Positions 36,517 to 45,152 of a stretch of DNA of 64,000 bases are shown here, in pieces. The position numbers were made by a program, and so were the translations under genes. How positions within the stretch are numbered: the stretch's first letter is position 1; every line of letters starts with the position of its first letter. The notes beneath the pieces are model-generated. The model was not told where the DNA came from. It saw only the letters and a program-made list of their open reading frames with translations, and made no database searches. Source of the DNA: Rhodoferax sp. OV413 (GTDB taxonomy: Bacteria > Pseudomonadota > Gammaproteobacteria > Burkholderiales > Burkholderiaceae_C); assembly GCA_945861785.1 (NCBI GenBank), contig CAMAWD010000001.1, positions 1-64,000 on the forward strand, in the 5' to 3' direction.

Positions 36517-36540
36517 TGTGTTGGCACAGGTTTTTGCTAA

Positions 36541-36655
36541 GCGTTTTCCCTAAAGGCAGGCGACCAAACAGACGCGCCGCCGGCAGGGGCGCTCCATTTG
36601 ATGGTATCGGAGCCAGTCGCAACGCCAGTTTAGGGAAAACACTAGGGAAAAGCGC
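36541..36655. repeat. Inverted and direct TTTTCCCTA repeats, possible IS-end remnant
   Basis: GTTTTCCCTAAA (36543-36554) recurs as its exact reverse complement TTTAGGGAAAAC (36629-36640). A third copy CTAGGGAAAAGCGC (36642-36655) follows directly. A fourth copy, GTTTTCCCTAAG, occurs at 42321-42332 beside the istB remnant. Multiple short terminal repeats are typical of IS21-family ends, so this may mark a lost element. No transposase is left at this place. Confidence 0.4.
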
Positions 36656-36803
36656 ACTGAAAGGCTCGGCATTGACCCCGCGCATTTTGGCGATTGTTAT
36701 TATCTTTCTGAGTATCACCGGTGGGTGCCGCGTGCTCGGTGCAAATGGCAACCCGATATGCGACCTGGTTCCGCCGGTGCCGGGACCGCATGCAGGAGAC
36801 AAC

Positions 36804-37652
36804 ATGAACATGACGACACAGTCGATCGAAGTCAGGAAACTGCCCGCGGCCCTGGGTGCGGAGGTTCGCGGAGTGGATCTTCGCGAGGATCTTTCCGACG
36901 AGACATTCGCGCAGATCCTGCGCGCCTGGTACGACAACCTGGTGATCCTGCTGCGCGATCAGGATCTGAGCGAGGACCAGCAGTGGCAGTTCGGCTCCCG
37001 CTTCGGTCCGCTGGCCGGCGGCCACATACCCGAGCTGGAAGGCAGTCGCGAGGGCATCGCGTATGTATCCAATGTGCGCAAGGACGGAAAACTCATCGGC
37101 ATCCTGCCGGACGGCGAGATGCAGTTCCATTCCGACCAGTCGTACCGGGAACAGCCCTCACAGGGCTCGATGCTGCACGCGATCACGATTCCGCGGGTCG
37201 GTGGCAACACGCTTTTCCTCAATTGTTACGCGGCCTACGAGACCTTGCCGCAGGACGTGAAGGACCGCCTCAAGGGTCTGCGTGCGCTGCATGTCTACGA
37301 TTACAACCTGAACCCGACGCAGCGGGCGCGCACGATCGCCCCGGACGCGCCGACCCAGTTGCAGCCGGTGGTTCGCCTGCATCCGGTCACGGGTCGCCGG
37401 GCGCTGTACGTGAGTCGGCTGATTACCGCCTACATCGAGGGTATGCCGCAGCAGGAAAGCGATGATCTGCTGGGCATGTTGTTCGACCACATGGAGCAGC
37501 CGCGCTTCACCTACGAACACGTCTGGAAGACCGGCGACGTGCTGATGTGGGACAACCGCTGCACGCTGCATGCACGGACCGATTTCGACCCATCCGAAAC
37601 CCGCCTGCTGCGCCGCATCACTCTCAAGGGCGAGCCAGCGATCGCGGGGTGA
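36804..37652 (+). CDS. TauD/TfdA-family Fe(II)/2-oxoglutarate dioxygenase, copy A
   Basis: 282 residues. The iron ligands fit H109-S-D111 in MQFHSDQSY and H256 in MWDNRCTLHARTDF. The N-terminal block LGAEVRGVDLRE and WYDNLVILLRDQDLSEDQQWQFGSRFGPL are TauD-like. Such enzymes hydroxylate a carbon next to a hetero-atom using O2 and 2-oxoglutarate, releasing for example sulfite or an aldehyde. ATG 36804 has AGGAGA 4 bp upstream. It is a near-match of the dioxygenase at 45153-46004 and the left end of an inverted duplication. Its partner oxidoreductase directly downstream is broken in this copy. Confidence 0.92.
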   Translation: MNMTTQSIEVRKLPAALGAEVRGVDLREDLSDETFAQILRAWYDNLVILLRDQDLSEDQQWQFGSRFGPLAGGHIPELEGSREGIAYVSNVRKDGKLIGILPDGEMQFHSDQSYREQPSQGSMLHAITIPRVGGNTLFLNCYAAYETLPQDVKDRLKGLRALHVYDYNLNPTQRARTIAPDAPTQLQPVVRLHPVTGRRALYVSRLITAYIEGMPQQESDDLLGMLFDHMEQPRFTYEHVWKTGDVLMWDNRCTLHARTDFDPSETRLLRRITLKGEPAIAG

Positions 37653-37695
37653 ACACGGTCACCATACAGCCCGGGTCGTCGCTGCGTGGGGGAAC

Positions 37696-39129
37696 CTGCG
37701 CATCACGGCCGCCCGTGGGACGCACGACTACATCATTGTCGGCGCCGGTTCCGCCGGTTGTGCGCTGGCCAGCCGACTGAGCGAGGACCCTTCGGTACGC
37801 GTCCTGCTGGTCGAGGCGGGTGGTTGGGATCGCGACCCGTGGATCCACCTGCCGCTGGGCTGGGGCCGTATAGTGCCGCAACGTCGGTTCGACTGGAACT
37901 ACGATTCGGAGCATGAGGCGCGCCTCGACGGGCGCGAGATCGAATGCACCCGCGGCAAGGTTATTGGCGGCTGCTCGTCGATCAACGCCATGGCCTATGT
38001 GCGCGGCCACCGGGCCGACTACGACCGTTGGGCGGCTTCGGGGCTGGACGGATGGTCTTACGCGGACGTGTTGCCGCTGTTCCGGCGACAGGAGTCCTGG
38101 GTGGGTGGGGCGGATGCCTTTCGGGGCGGCGACGGACCGATCGGCACGCGCCTGTCGCAGTTCGATGACCCGATCACTGCGGCGTATTTCGAAGCCGGCC
38201 AGCGCGCCGGTTTTCCGGTCACCGAGGATTACAACGGCGCGCAGCAGGAGGGCATGGGCATTTTCCAGATGACGGTGCGCAATGGCCGGCGCTGCAGTGC
38301 GGCGGTCGGCTACCTGCACCGTGCGCTTAATCGCCCGAACCTCAGCGTCGCGGTCCGGGCGCTGGTCACGCGCATCGTCTTCGACGGCAGCCGGGCGGTG
38401 GGCATCGAATACGGGGCGGGGGGCAAAACCTGCGTCGCCTATGCCGATCGCGAGTTGGTTCTGTCGGGGGGTGTCATCAATTCGCCGCAGTTGCTGATGT
38501 TGTCCGGCATCGGCGACCCGCAGGAACTGTCCACGCACGGTATCGCGGTGCGCGCGGCCCTGCCCGGGGTCGGCAAGAACCTGCAGGACCATCTGTGGGC
38601 CGGTATCGAATACCGGCCAAGCGACCGGGAAGCTTTCAGCGCGCGATGCGACTGGACCGGCTCGCGCTGGCGCTGGCACAGGCATACCTGTTTCGCACCG
38701 GGACCTGGACCGAACTGCCGAGCGGGTGGACGGCTTTCCTGCGCACGACAGCGACCTGCGCACGCTGCGCGCGGGAATCCGGCTGCTGCGCGAGATCGCG
38801 CGTCAGACCCCCCTGCAGGATTACGTCGCGCAGGAATTGTTGCCCGGCGCTTCGCGCGACAGCGATGCGGAACTCGATGCGCATATCCGCGCCACCTCCG
38901 CCACGGCCCACCATCCCATGGGTACCTGCAGGATGGGCCTTGCGTCCGACCCGCAGTCGGTGGTGGATGCGCAGTTGCGCGTGCATGGCGTCGACGGATT
39001 GCGCGTTGTCGATGCTTCGGTGATGCCCGACCAGGTGGGGGCAACATCCATGCGCCGGTGGTGATGATCGCCGAGAAGGCCTCGGACCTGATGCGGGGCC
39101 GCCCGGCCATGGCGGCGGCTACTGTCTGA
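37696..39129 (+). pseudogene. Broken GMC-family oxidoreductase (choline-dehydrogenase-like), copy A
   Basis: Read against the intact paralogue at 43484-45118, the FAD domain is clear (YIIVGAGSAGCALASRLSEDPSVRVLLVEAGG through GVGKNLQDHLWAGIEYR). Near 38620 the frame shifts (GSFQRAMRLDRLALALAQAY lies in another frame). At about 38740 roughly 60-65 codons are missing (from after GWTAFL to AHDSDLRTLRAG) with a second frame change. Near 39040 a lost G in a G-run shifts the frame again before NIHAPVVMIAEKASDLM. The start codon of the intact copy (ATG) is CTG here. The gene cannot make a working enzyme. Confidence 0.85.
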
Positions 39130-39200
39130 GGGGTGGGGAGCCGCCTGCCGGTGCCGCTGGCGCTATTCGTTCGCAGGGTTGGCGGCTCAATACCTGACAC

Positions 39201-40496
39201 TCAGCCGAGCAACAGCCTCGCTATTCCCGGGAACACCAGCGTGATGGCCACTGTGCAGAGCTCGAGTGCGCAGAACGGAAGGCAGAGCCAGTAGATGTCC
39301 CGCATCGTGATGTCGGGTGGTGTCACCGCCTTGAGGGCGAACAGGTTGAGCCCGAATGGCGGCGTTATGCCTCCCGTACCCACTATCATCAGGAACATCA
39401 CGCCGAACCAGACCGGATCGATGCCCAGCTTGGAGATCGCCCCGGCCATCAGCGGTACGGCCACGAAGATCACCGAGGTCTGGTCCATGAAGCAACCCAG
39501 CAGCAGTGCAATGCCCAGCACGATCACGATCGCCACGTAGGCGCTCGGGGCGACGCTGGTCAGGAATTCGGCGAAGCCGCTGGAAATGCCCGTGATGGCC
39601 AGGATCTGGCTGTAGGCCTTCGAGCTGACGATGATGAACAGGATCATCGCCGAAAACTCCAATGCGTCGGTGGCGATGGCGAGAATGGTCTTCCAGTCCA
39701 TGCGGCGGTACAGGTACGCCACGATGAACGTGGACAGTGCGCCGGTGGCGGACGCCTCGGTGGGCGTGGCTATGTTCAGGTAGATGACGCCGGTCACGCA
39801 GAAAATCGGGATCAGCACCGGCACCAGGGTCAGGCATGCCCGCAGGCGCTCGCGTATGGTCACCGGATTGCCCGGGTCATCCAGTTCCGGGTACTTGCGG
39901 GCGACCCAGTAGATGTACAGCAGCAGCAGGACGCTCAGGACGATGGCCGGCCCGATGCCCGCCAGCAGCAGGTCCGAGATGGGAATGCCGGCCATGCTTC
40001 CGATAAGCACGGCGCCGATGCTCGGCGGGATCAGGCCGGCGAGCGTGCCCGAACCGATGATCGGACCGACCGCCAGTGATTTGGGGTAACCCCGGCGGCG
40101 CAGTTCACCGGTGAGCGAGGAGCCCAGCACTGCCGTGGAGGCGACGCTCGCGCCCATCAGCGCGCCCAGCACGATACCCCCGAAGACCGCAACGTAGGCG
40201 CCGGACGCGCGCACGCCATGCAGGATCTTGGCGATCGAATCGAGCACCACGGTGCTCAGGCCGGCGCGCACGAAGATGGTTCCCATCAGGATGAAGAACG
40301 GGACTGCGGAAAGGTAGATGTTCGCGACGCTCGAATAGGCCGACTGGACCAGGAACGAAAGCGCATCGACGTTGCCGAACAGGAACCATGCGGCGATCAG
40401 ATTCAGCACCCCGAACGCAAACGCGACGGGAAGGTTCAGGCTTAGCGCGAGTATCAGCCCGCCGCCCAGCAGGATTGCTGCAGTCGTCCAATGCAT
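39201..40496 (-). CDS. dctM: TRAP transporter large permease, DctM, copy A
   Basis: 431 residues, usual DctM length, about 12-13 membrane segments. Landmarks are VAFAFGVLNLIAAW, IPFF-type segment VPFFILMGTIFVRAGLS, GASVASTAVLGSSLTGELRRRGYPKSLAVGPIIGSGTLAGLIPPS and a C-terminal TPPFGLNLFALKAV. It moves the solute captured by DctP using a sodium or proton gradient. It starts 9 bp after DctQ. It converges on the broken GMC gene. The paralogue at 42787 has lost two internal blocks, so this is the functional copy. Confidence 0.94.
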   Translation of the reverse strand: MHWTTAAILLGGGLILALSLNLPVAFAFGVLNLIAAWFLFGNVDALSFLVQSAYSSVANIYLSAVPFFILMGTIFVRAGLSTVVLDSIAKILHGVRASGAYVAVFGGIVLGALMGASVASTAVLGSSLTGELRRRGYPKSLAVGPIIGSGTLAGLIPPSIGAVLIGSMAGIPISDLLLAGIGPAIVLSVLLLLYIYWVARKYPELDDPGNPVTIRERLRACLTLVPVLIPIFCVTGVIYLNIATPTEASATGALSTFIVAYLYRRMDWKTILAIATDALEFSAMILFIIVSSKAYSQILAITGISSGFAEFLTSVAPSAYVAIVIVLGIALLLGCFMDQTSVIFVAVPLMAGAISKLGIDPVWFGVMFLMIVGTGGITPPFGLNLFALKAVTPPDITMRDIYWLCLPFCALELCTVAITLVFPGIARLLLG

Positions 40497-40505
40497 GGCG
40501 CGGTA

Positions 40506-41036
40506 CTACTGCGGCATTGCCGGTCCGACATGGCGCAAGATGCGCAGGTCGGCCAGAAAATTGGCAAGGAACTGCAGGCACAGCAAACCTGCGCCAACCG
40601 GGATGACGGCGTAGACCATCCATTGCGGGACGGTGACGGCGTCGGAGAATACTACGCCGCGCACCACCAACCCGGACAGTTCCTTCGAGGCGAGCAGGAA
40701 AAAGAGCAGGCAGTACACCATGCCGACGACGTCGATGCCGACGCGCAGCAGCATTTGCCGACGCGGACGCAGCGACGCATGCAGAATGTCCACCGCCACA
40801 TGGCCGCGTCGGGCCAGTACCCGCGGGGCGCCGATGAAGGTCACGTAGACGAGACCGTAGGTCGCCATCTGGTCGGCCCAGGGAATGGGGCTGTTGAAGG
40901 CGTAGCGCATCAATACGTTGGCGGAGATCAACAGCAGCATGGAAACCAGGATGCCCGCGCCCACCACGCCCAGGGCGTGATTGACGCGTGAAACCGCAAG
41001 TTCGAAGTCGGACGATCCGTCCGGCGCAGTAGACAT
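40506..41036 (-). CDS. dctQ: TRAP transporter small permease, DctQ, copy A
   Basis: About 176 residues from ATG 41036 (MSTAPDGSSDFELAVSRVNHALG). An earlier in-frame ATG at 41072 is possible; neither has a good ribosome site. Four membrane helices are visible. The DctQ pattern NVLMRYAFNSPIPWADQMATYGLVYVTFIGAPRVLARRGHVAVDIL is clear. It forms the membrane part with DctM. It ends LCLQFLANFLADLRILRHVGPAMPQ, and a degraded version of this tail survives at 42692-42772 in the mirrored copy. Confidence 0.9.
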   Translation of the reverse strand: MSTAPDGSSDFELAVSRVNHALGVVGAGILVSMLLLISANVLMRYAFNSPIPWADQMATYGLVYVTFIGAPRVLARRGHVAVDILHASLRPRRQMLLRVGIDVVGMVYCLLFFLLASKELSGLVVRGVVFSDAVTVPQWMVYAVIPVGAGLLCLQFLANFLADLRILRHVGPAMPQ

Positions 41037-41113
41037 GCTGTGGGCAGGTGAAGGTGAGAATGGGACCGGCATCGAACCCCGACACCGGCTAAAGACCAAG
41101 GGCAGGGCGCGTT

Positions 41114-42187
41114 TCAGTCCTTCAGGTAGGGCTGCAACGAGAAGTTCTCGGTCAGTTCGGCCGCATATTTGGAGCCGCCGACGATCTGCTTGATCAATTC
41201 GCCGCCAATCCTGCGCCCGATGATATCGTTGACATCTGCCGGGCTGCTGGCGACTTTTACCTTGTACTTGTCGGTGAGCAGCTTGTCGGTGCGCTGGACG
41301 CGCACCTTCATCCACTCGAGCGCCTCCGTCTCGGTTTCCCGCGCCACCGTGTTCATGATCTGGCGCACCGCCGGGGACAGGGCATCCCAGGCCTTGTTCG
41401 ACAGGTACAACTCCGAGGAGAAGTCGGCCAGCCGGGCGTTGGAGCGGTGCTTGAGATATTCACCCTCGTTCAGCACCTCGATCGAGAGGGAGTCGCGCAT
41501 CGCCCCGTCCAGGATGCCGCCGCGCAGTGCGCTGTAGACATCGTTGCTGGGCAGGTTGGTGGGAACGAGCCCGAGATACTTTGCCATCTGCGCGTTGACG
41601 CTCGCATTGCCCCGGAGCTTCAGTCCTTTGAAGTCAGCCAGGGTCGTGATCGGCTTGGCCTCCCGTGACCAGAGGTAGAACGGAAGACCGGGTGAGGACA
41701 ACTGGACGAGCACGACCCCGGCACCCTCGCGCGAGATCTTCTGCAGCGTCAGGTACCCCTTGGGCATGGCCTTGACCTGCTCGTCGGACGTCATGTAATT
41801 GATGAACTGCAGGCCGAGCATTTCGTTGAAGTAGCCTTGCGACGTCACCATCGCATCGAACTGTCCGGTCTGCAGGGCCTTGAGCTGGTCGAACGGTGCC
41901 ACCACCTCCGGGCCGCCGACGACGCGAATCCGCGCCTGGCCCTTGGCCTTGGCGTTGAAGCGTTCGATGAAGAGCTTTGCGCCATACATCTTGTCGCCGG
42001 AAGGGCCGTCGAACGGGAAGCCGGTGATGAGCTTGATCTCGACCTCCTGCGCATGGGCCGACGGCAGCAGCGCCAGTGGCGCGGCCACGAGCGCGCCAGC
42101 CGCGATGCAGGCCGGCAGCGTCAGTGCCTGCCGGACGAACCGGCTGACATGACCGAAAAATCCTGAATCTGAATCGAACGTGTTCAT
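41114..42187 (-). CDS. dctP: TRAP transporter solute-binding protein, DctP family
   Basis: 357 residues. A long signal sequence (ALTLPACIAAGALVAAPLALLPSAHA) is followed by QEVEIKLITGFPFDGPSGDKMYGAKLFIERFNAKAKGQARIRVVGG. The DctP core FKGLKLRGNASVNAQMAKYLGLVPTNLPSNDVYSALRGGILDGAM carries the conserved arginine that clamps carboxylates. It captures the solute in the periplasm for DctQM. It is the first gene of the TRAP operon, with a predicted promoter and operator at 42245-42294. No second copy is left in the mirrored region. Confidence 0.93.
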   Translation of the reverse strand: MNTFDSDSGFFGHVSRFVRQALTLPACIAAGALVAAPLALLPSAHAQEVEIKLITGFPFDGPSGDKMYGAKLFIERFNAKAKGQARIRVVGGPEVVAPFDQLKALQTGQFDAMVTSQGYFNEMLGLQFINYMTSDEQVKAMPKGYLTLQKISREGAGVVLVQLSSPGLPFYLWSREAKPITTLADFKGLKLRGNASVNAQMAKYLGLVPTNLPSNDVYSALRGGILDGAMRDSLSIEVLNEGEYLKHRSNARLADFSSELYLSNKAWDALSPAVRQIMNTVARETETEALEWMKVRVQRTDKLLTDKYKVKVASSPADVNDIIGRRIGGELIKQIVGGSKYAAELTENFSLQPYLKD

Positions 42188-42244
42188 GGTAGTCCCCGCT
42201 TGGTTATGATGCGCGCAGTCGGCAAGTCGACCGCGTGATGCTGC

Positions 42245-42294
42245 TTAGTTCGCTAAGCGACTTGGATGATAAGGCCAAGCCTGCCCCGGATCAA
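42245..42294 (-). promoter_or_regulatory. TRAP operon promoter with perfect TTAG-N4-CTAA operator
   Basis: On the minus strand TTGATC (42294-42289), a 17-bp spacer and TATCAT (42271-42266) make a reasonable promoter. The transcription start should fall near 42258-42260. There GCTTAG (42243-42248) and CTAAGC (42253-42258) form a perfect inverted repeat around TTCG, containing TTAG-N4-CTAA. An operator over the start site fits repression. Confidence 0.55.
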
Positions 42295-42338
42295 CACAGC
42301 ACGGCCTGCAACTTCTTGGTGTTTTCCCTAAGCCGCGC

Positions 42339-42378
42339 CACCCGAGCACTGTGGGCGGGCGCCCACAGTGCTCGGGTG
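42339..42378. repeat. Perfect 18-bp hairpin at the centre of the inverted duplication
   Basis: The left arm CACCCGAGCACTGTGGGC (42339-42356) is the exact reverse complement of the right arm at 42361-42378. The loop is GGGC. There is no T-run, and the nearest genes diverge away from it, so a terminator is unlikely. It lies between a TTTTCCCTA repeat (42321) and the istB remnant. It may be an IS-associated end or a palindrome left by the inversion event. Confidence 0.7.
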
Positions 42379-42423
42379 CGGGCGCCAGAGGTCGAGGGCC
42401 AGCGAGTCGGTCTTGCTGCCTTG

Positions 42424-42690
42424 AGCCCGAACTGCTGGTCCTCGACGACATGTTCGTTGCCCGGCGCATGACCGATGCCAGCGCCGAACTGCTGCAGACC
42501 GTGGTGCACCGGCGCTACATGCTGCGCCGCTCCATCGTGGTCAGATCGAACCGGGTGGTCCAGGATTGGGGCAAATACCTGGGCGACAACACAATGAGCA
42601 CGACCATTCTGGTCCGGCTGATGCATCGCTCGGCACTGCTGGAGTTCGAGGGCAAGAGCTACCGGATGAAGGAGGCCGCGGCGCGCATTA
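42424..42690 (+). pseudogene. istB: C-terminal remnant of IS21-family helper ATPase IstB
   Basis: About 88 codons in one frame read LVLDDMFVARRMTDASAELL, then VVHRRYMLRRSIVVRSNRVVQDWGKYLGDNTMSTTIL and LMHRSALLEFEGKSYRMKEAAARI. This is the IstB C-terminal half: Walker B region, sensor block SNRxxxDWG and the LEFEGxSYRxKEA tail. The Walker A part and the istA transposase are missing. Directly after KEAAARI the sequence changes frame into a DctQ tail, so the element truncated a TRAP operon. It is a dead mobile-element fragment. Confidence 0.78.
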
Positions 42691-42691
42691 C

Positions 42692-42772
42692 CTTGCCCTG
42701 CAATTCCTGGCGCATCTGCTTGGCAGCCTGGCCGCACTGCGGCAAGCGGCACATTCGCCCGACCCCACCTGA
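42692..42772 (+). pseudogene. dctQ: DctQ C-terminal fragment, copy B
   Basis: The 26 codons LALQFLAHLLGSLAALRQAAHSPDPT end in TGA at 42772. They align with the end of the intact DctQ (LCLQFLANFLADLRILRHVGPAMPQ). The fragment abuts the istB remnant and sits 14 bp upstream of the truncated DctM, mirroring the DctQ-DctM spacing of copy A. The rest of dctQ and all of dctP are gone from copy B. Confidence 0.7.
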
Positions 42773-42786
42773 CGGGAACACCCCCC

Positions 42787-43491
42787 ATGCATTGGACTAC
42801 TGCAGCGCTGCTGCTGGCTGGCGGACTGATTGTCGCGCTGGGACTCAATCTGCCGGTGGCCTTCGCCTTTGGCGTACTGAACCTGATCGCTGCCTGGTTT
42901 TTGTTCGGCAATGTGGACGCGCTGTCCTTCCTGGTGCAGTCGGCCTATGCGAGCGTGGCCAACATCTACCTCACCGCGATTCCCTTCTTCATCCTGATGG
43001 GGACCATCTTCGTGCGCGCCGGACTCAGCACCGTGGTGCTGGACTCCATCGGCAAGATCACCAACGGACTGCGCGCCTCGGGGTCCTACGTGGCGGTCTT
43101 TGGCGGGGTGGTGCTCAGCGCCCTGATAGGCGCCAGCGTGGCGTCCACGCCGGTGCTGTTCCCGATCTTCTGCGTCACCGGTGTGATTTACCTGGACATT
43201 GCCACGCCCACCGAAGCCTCGGCCACAGGCGCCCTGGCCACCTTCGTCGTGGCCTATGCCAGCAAACGCATGGACTGGCGCACCATCCTGGGCATCGCGA
43301 CCGACGCGCTGGAGTTCTCCGCGATGATCCTTTTCGTCGTCGTCAGTTCCAAGGCCTACAGCCAGATCCTGGCGATCACGGGGATTTCGAGCGGCTTCGC
43401 CGAGTTCCTGAGTTCGGTCGCGCCAAGTGCCAACGTGGCCATCCTGATCACGATGGCGTTCCCGTCGATCGCAAAATTCCTGATCAACTAG
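42787..43491 (+). pseudogene. dctM: DctM with two in-frame internal deletions, copy B
   Basis: 234 codons against 431 in the intact copy. The N-terminus MHWTTAALLLAGGLIVALGLNLPVAFAFG to LIGASVAST matches residues 1 to about 121 closely. About 105 residues are then missing, with resumption at FPIFCVTGVIYLDIATPTEASATGAL. After SSVAPSANVAI about 95 more are missing, with resumption at MAFPSIAKFLIN. Both joins fall at short shared strings (VL, VAI), and the frame is kept. The missing blocks hold most of the transport helices, so activity is very unlikely. Its end overlaps the stop of the converging GMC gene by 8 bp. Confidence 0.8.
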
Positions 43492-45118
43492 GACGCGCAG
43501 CGCCGCACATCAAGTCTGCGGCCTTTTCGGCAATCATCACCACCGGGGCATGGATGTTGCCCCCGACCTCGTCCGGCATGACCGACGCGTCCACCACGCG
43601 CAGGCCTTCAACACCGTAGACGCACAGGCGCTCGTCCACCACCGCCATGGGATCGCCCGCCACGCCCATCTTGCAGGTGCCCATCGGGTGGTGCGCCGTC
43701 GCCGAGGTGGCGCGGATGTGGGCGTCCAGCGCGGCATCGGAATCCTTGCCGGCGCCGGGCGCGAGTTCAGCAGCGATGAACCCGCGCAGCGGGCCCTGCG
43801 CGCCCAGTTCACGGATGAGGCGGATGCCGGCGCGCAGGGTCCGCAGGTCCTTGTCGTGCGCCAGGAAGTTGAAGTTGATGCGCATCGGCGCCAACGGATC
43901 GGCAGAGCGCAGCGACACCGCACCGCGGCTCTCGGGACGCAACAGCGTGGCGCGCGCCGTGAACCCGTCCTGGTAGGGCGGCTTGAACGGCCACAGGTAG
44001 GGTGCAGCGCCGCCCGCCATGCAGCGGAACAGCAGTTGCACATCGGGCAGCGCCGCGGCCTCGCTGGTCTTCAGGAAGGCGGTCCAGCCACTGGGAATGT
44101 CGGTCCACAGGCCGGTGCGGGTGGTGTAGGCCTGCGCCAGTCCCAGCGCGACACGGTCCAGCCGCATGCCGCGGTGGAAGCTGCCGGGCTCCTTGCGCCG
44201 GTATTCGACGCTGGCCCACAGGTGGTCCTGCAGGTTCTTGCCCACACCCGGCAGCGCGGCCCGCACTGCGATTCCATGCGCGGCGAGTTCGGCGGCGTCG
44301 CCGATGCCCGAGAGCATCAGCAACTGCGGCGAGTTGATGACGCCGCCCGACAGCACGACCTCGCGCCCGGCCTCGGCACGGCGGCTCTGGCCGCCGACCG
44401 AATAGTCGATGCCGACCGCACGCCGCCCGTCGAACACGATGCCCGTGACCATGGCCTTGACCACCACCGTCAGGTTGGGGCGCGCCAGTGCCGGGCGCAG
44501 GTAGGCCACGGCAGCGCTGCAGCGCCGTCCGTTGCGCACGGTCATCTGGAAAATGCCCATGCCTTCCTGTTGCGCGCCGTTGTAGTCCTCGGTGATCGGA
44601 TGCCCGGCCCGCTCGCCGGCCTCGAAATACGCGGCCGTGATCGGGTCGTCGAACTTCGAGGCCTGTGTGCCGATCGGTCCCCCTGCGCCGCGGTAGGCAT
44701 TGGCCCCGCCGGCCCACGACTCCTGGCGGCGGAACAGGGGCAACACGTCCTCGTAGGACCAGCCCGTCAGCCCGGACGCCGCCCAGCGGTCGTAGTCTGC
44801 GCGGTGGCCGCGCACATAGGCCATGGCATTGATGGAGGAGCATCCGCCGACGAGCTTGCCGCGTGTGCATTCGATCTCGCGGCCGTCAAGCCGTTCCTCG
44901 TGTTCGGAGTCATAACGCCAGTCGTAGCGGCGCCCGGGGACGAGGCGCCCCCAGCCCAAGGGCAGATGGATCCAGGGGCTGCGGTCCCAGTCGCCGGCCT
45001 CCAGCAGCAGCACGCGGACCGAAGGGTCCTCGCTCAGGCGGCTGGCCAGCGTGCAACCGGCCGACCCGGCGCCGACCACCACGTAGTCGTAGGCCGCGGA
45101 CCGGGCCGTCATGCGCAC
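43484..45118 (-). CDS. GMC-family FAD oxidoreductase (choline-dehydrogenase-like), copy B
   Basis: 544 residues, full length for the family. The FAD dinucleotide fold is YVVVGAGSAGCTLASRLSEDPSVRVLLLEAG. GGCSSINAMAYVRG and LSGGVINSPQLLMLSGIGD are GMC signatures. The catalytic His region is AHHPMGTCKMG, and the C-terminal NIHAPVVMIAEKAADLM completes the active site. It oxidises an alcohol to an aldehyde or beyond with FAD. It lies 34 bp downstream of the TauD-type gene. The aldehyde could be passed to the ALDH transcribed divergently from that operon. Its paralogue at 37696 is a pseudogene, so this is the only working copy here. Confidence 0.93.
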   Translation of the reverse strand: MRMTARSAAYDYVVVGAGSAGCTLASRLSEDPSVRVLLLEAGDWDRSPWIHLPLGWGRLVPGRRYDWRYDSEHEERLDGREIECTRGKLVGGCSSINAMAYVRGHRADYDRWAASGLTGWSYEDVLPLFRRQESWAGGANAYRGAGGPIGTQASKFDDPITAAYFEAGERAGHPITEDYNGAQQEGMGIFQMTVRNGRRCSAAVAYLRPALARPNLTVVVKAMVTGIVFDGRRAVGIDYSVGGQSRRAEAGREVVLSGGVINSPQLLMLSGIGDAAELAAHGIAVRAALPGVGKNLQDHLWASVEYRRKEPGSFHRGMRLDRVALGLAQAYTTRTGLWTDIPSGWTAFLKTSEAAALPDVQLLFRCMAGGAAPYLWPFKPPYQDGFTARATLLRPESRGAVSLRSADPLAPMRINFNFLAHDKDLRTLRAGIRLIRELGAQGPLRGFIAAELAPGAGKDSDAALDAHIRATSATAHHPMGTCKMGVAGDPMAVVDERLCVYGVEGLRVVDASVMPDEVGGNIHAPVVMIAEKAADLMCGAARPS

Positions 45119-45152
45119 ACAGCGCTGGCGCGCGTGCGTCCCGGGCGCACGC

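Larger units (their letters stand above)
36390..36803. other. Divergent promoter region between aldolase operon and first dioxygenase gene
   Basis: This 414-bp gap holds two back-to-back predicted promoters sharing one operator-like site (36448-36516) and a set of TTTTCCCTA repeats (36541-36655), each listed separately. The remaining sequence upstream of ATG 36804 has no other gene-like frame that I trust. Confidence 0.5.

Noticed and set aside
42339-42378. Rho-independent terminator
   Set aside because: The hairpin is perfect but has no T-run on either strand and no gene ends next to it; it is better described as an IS or rearrangement palindrome.
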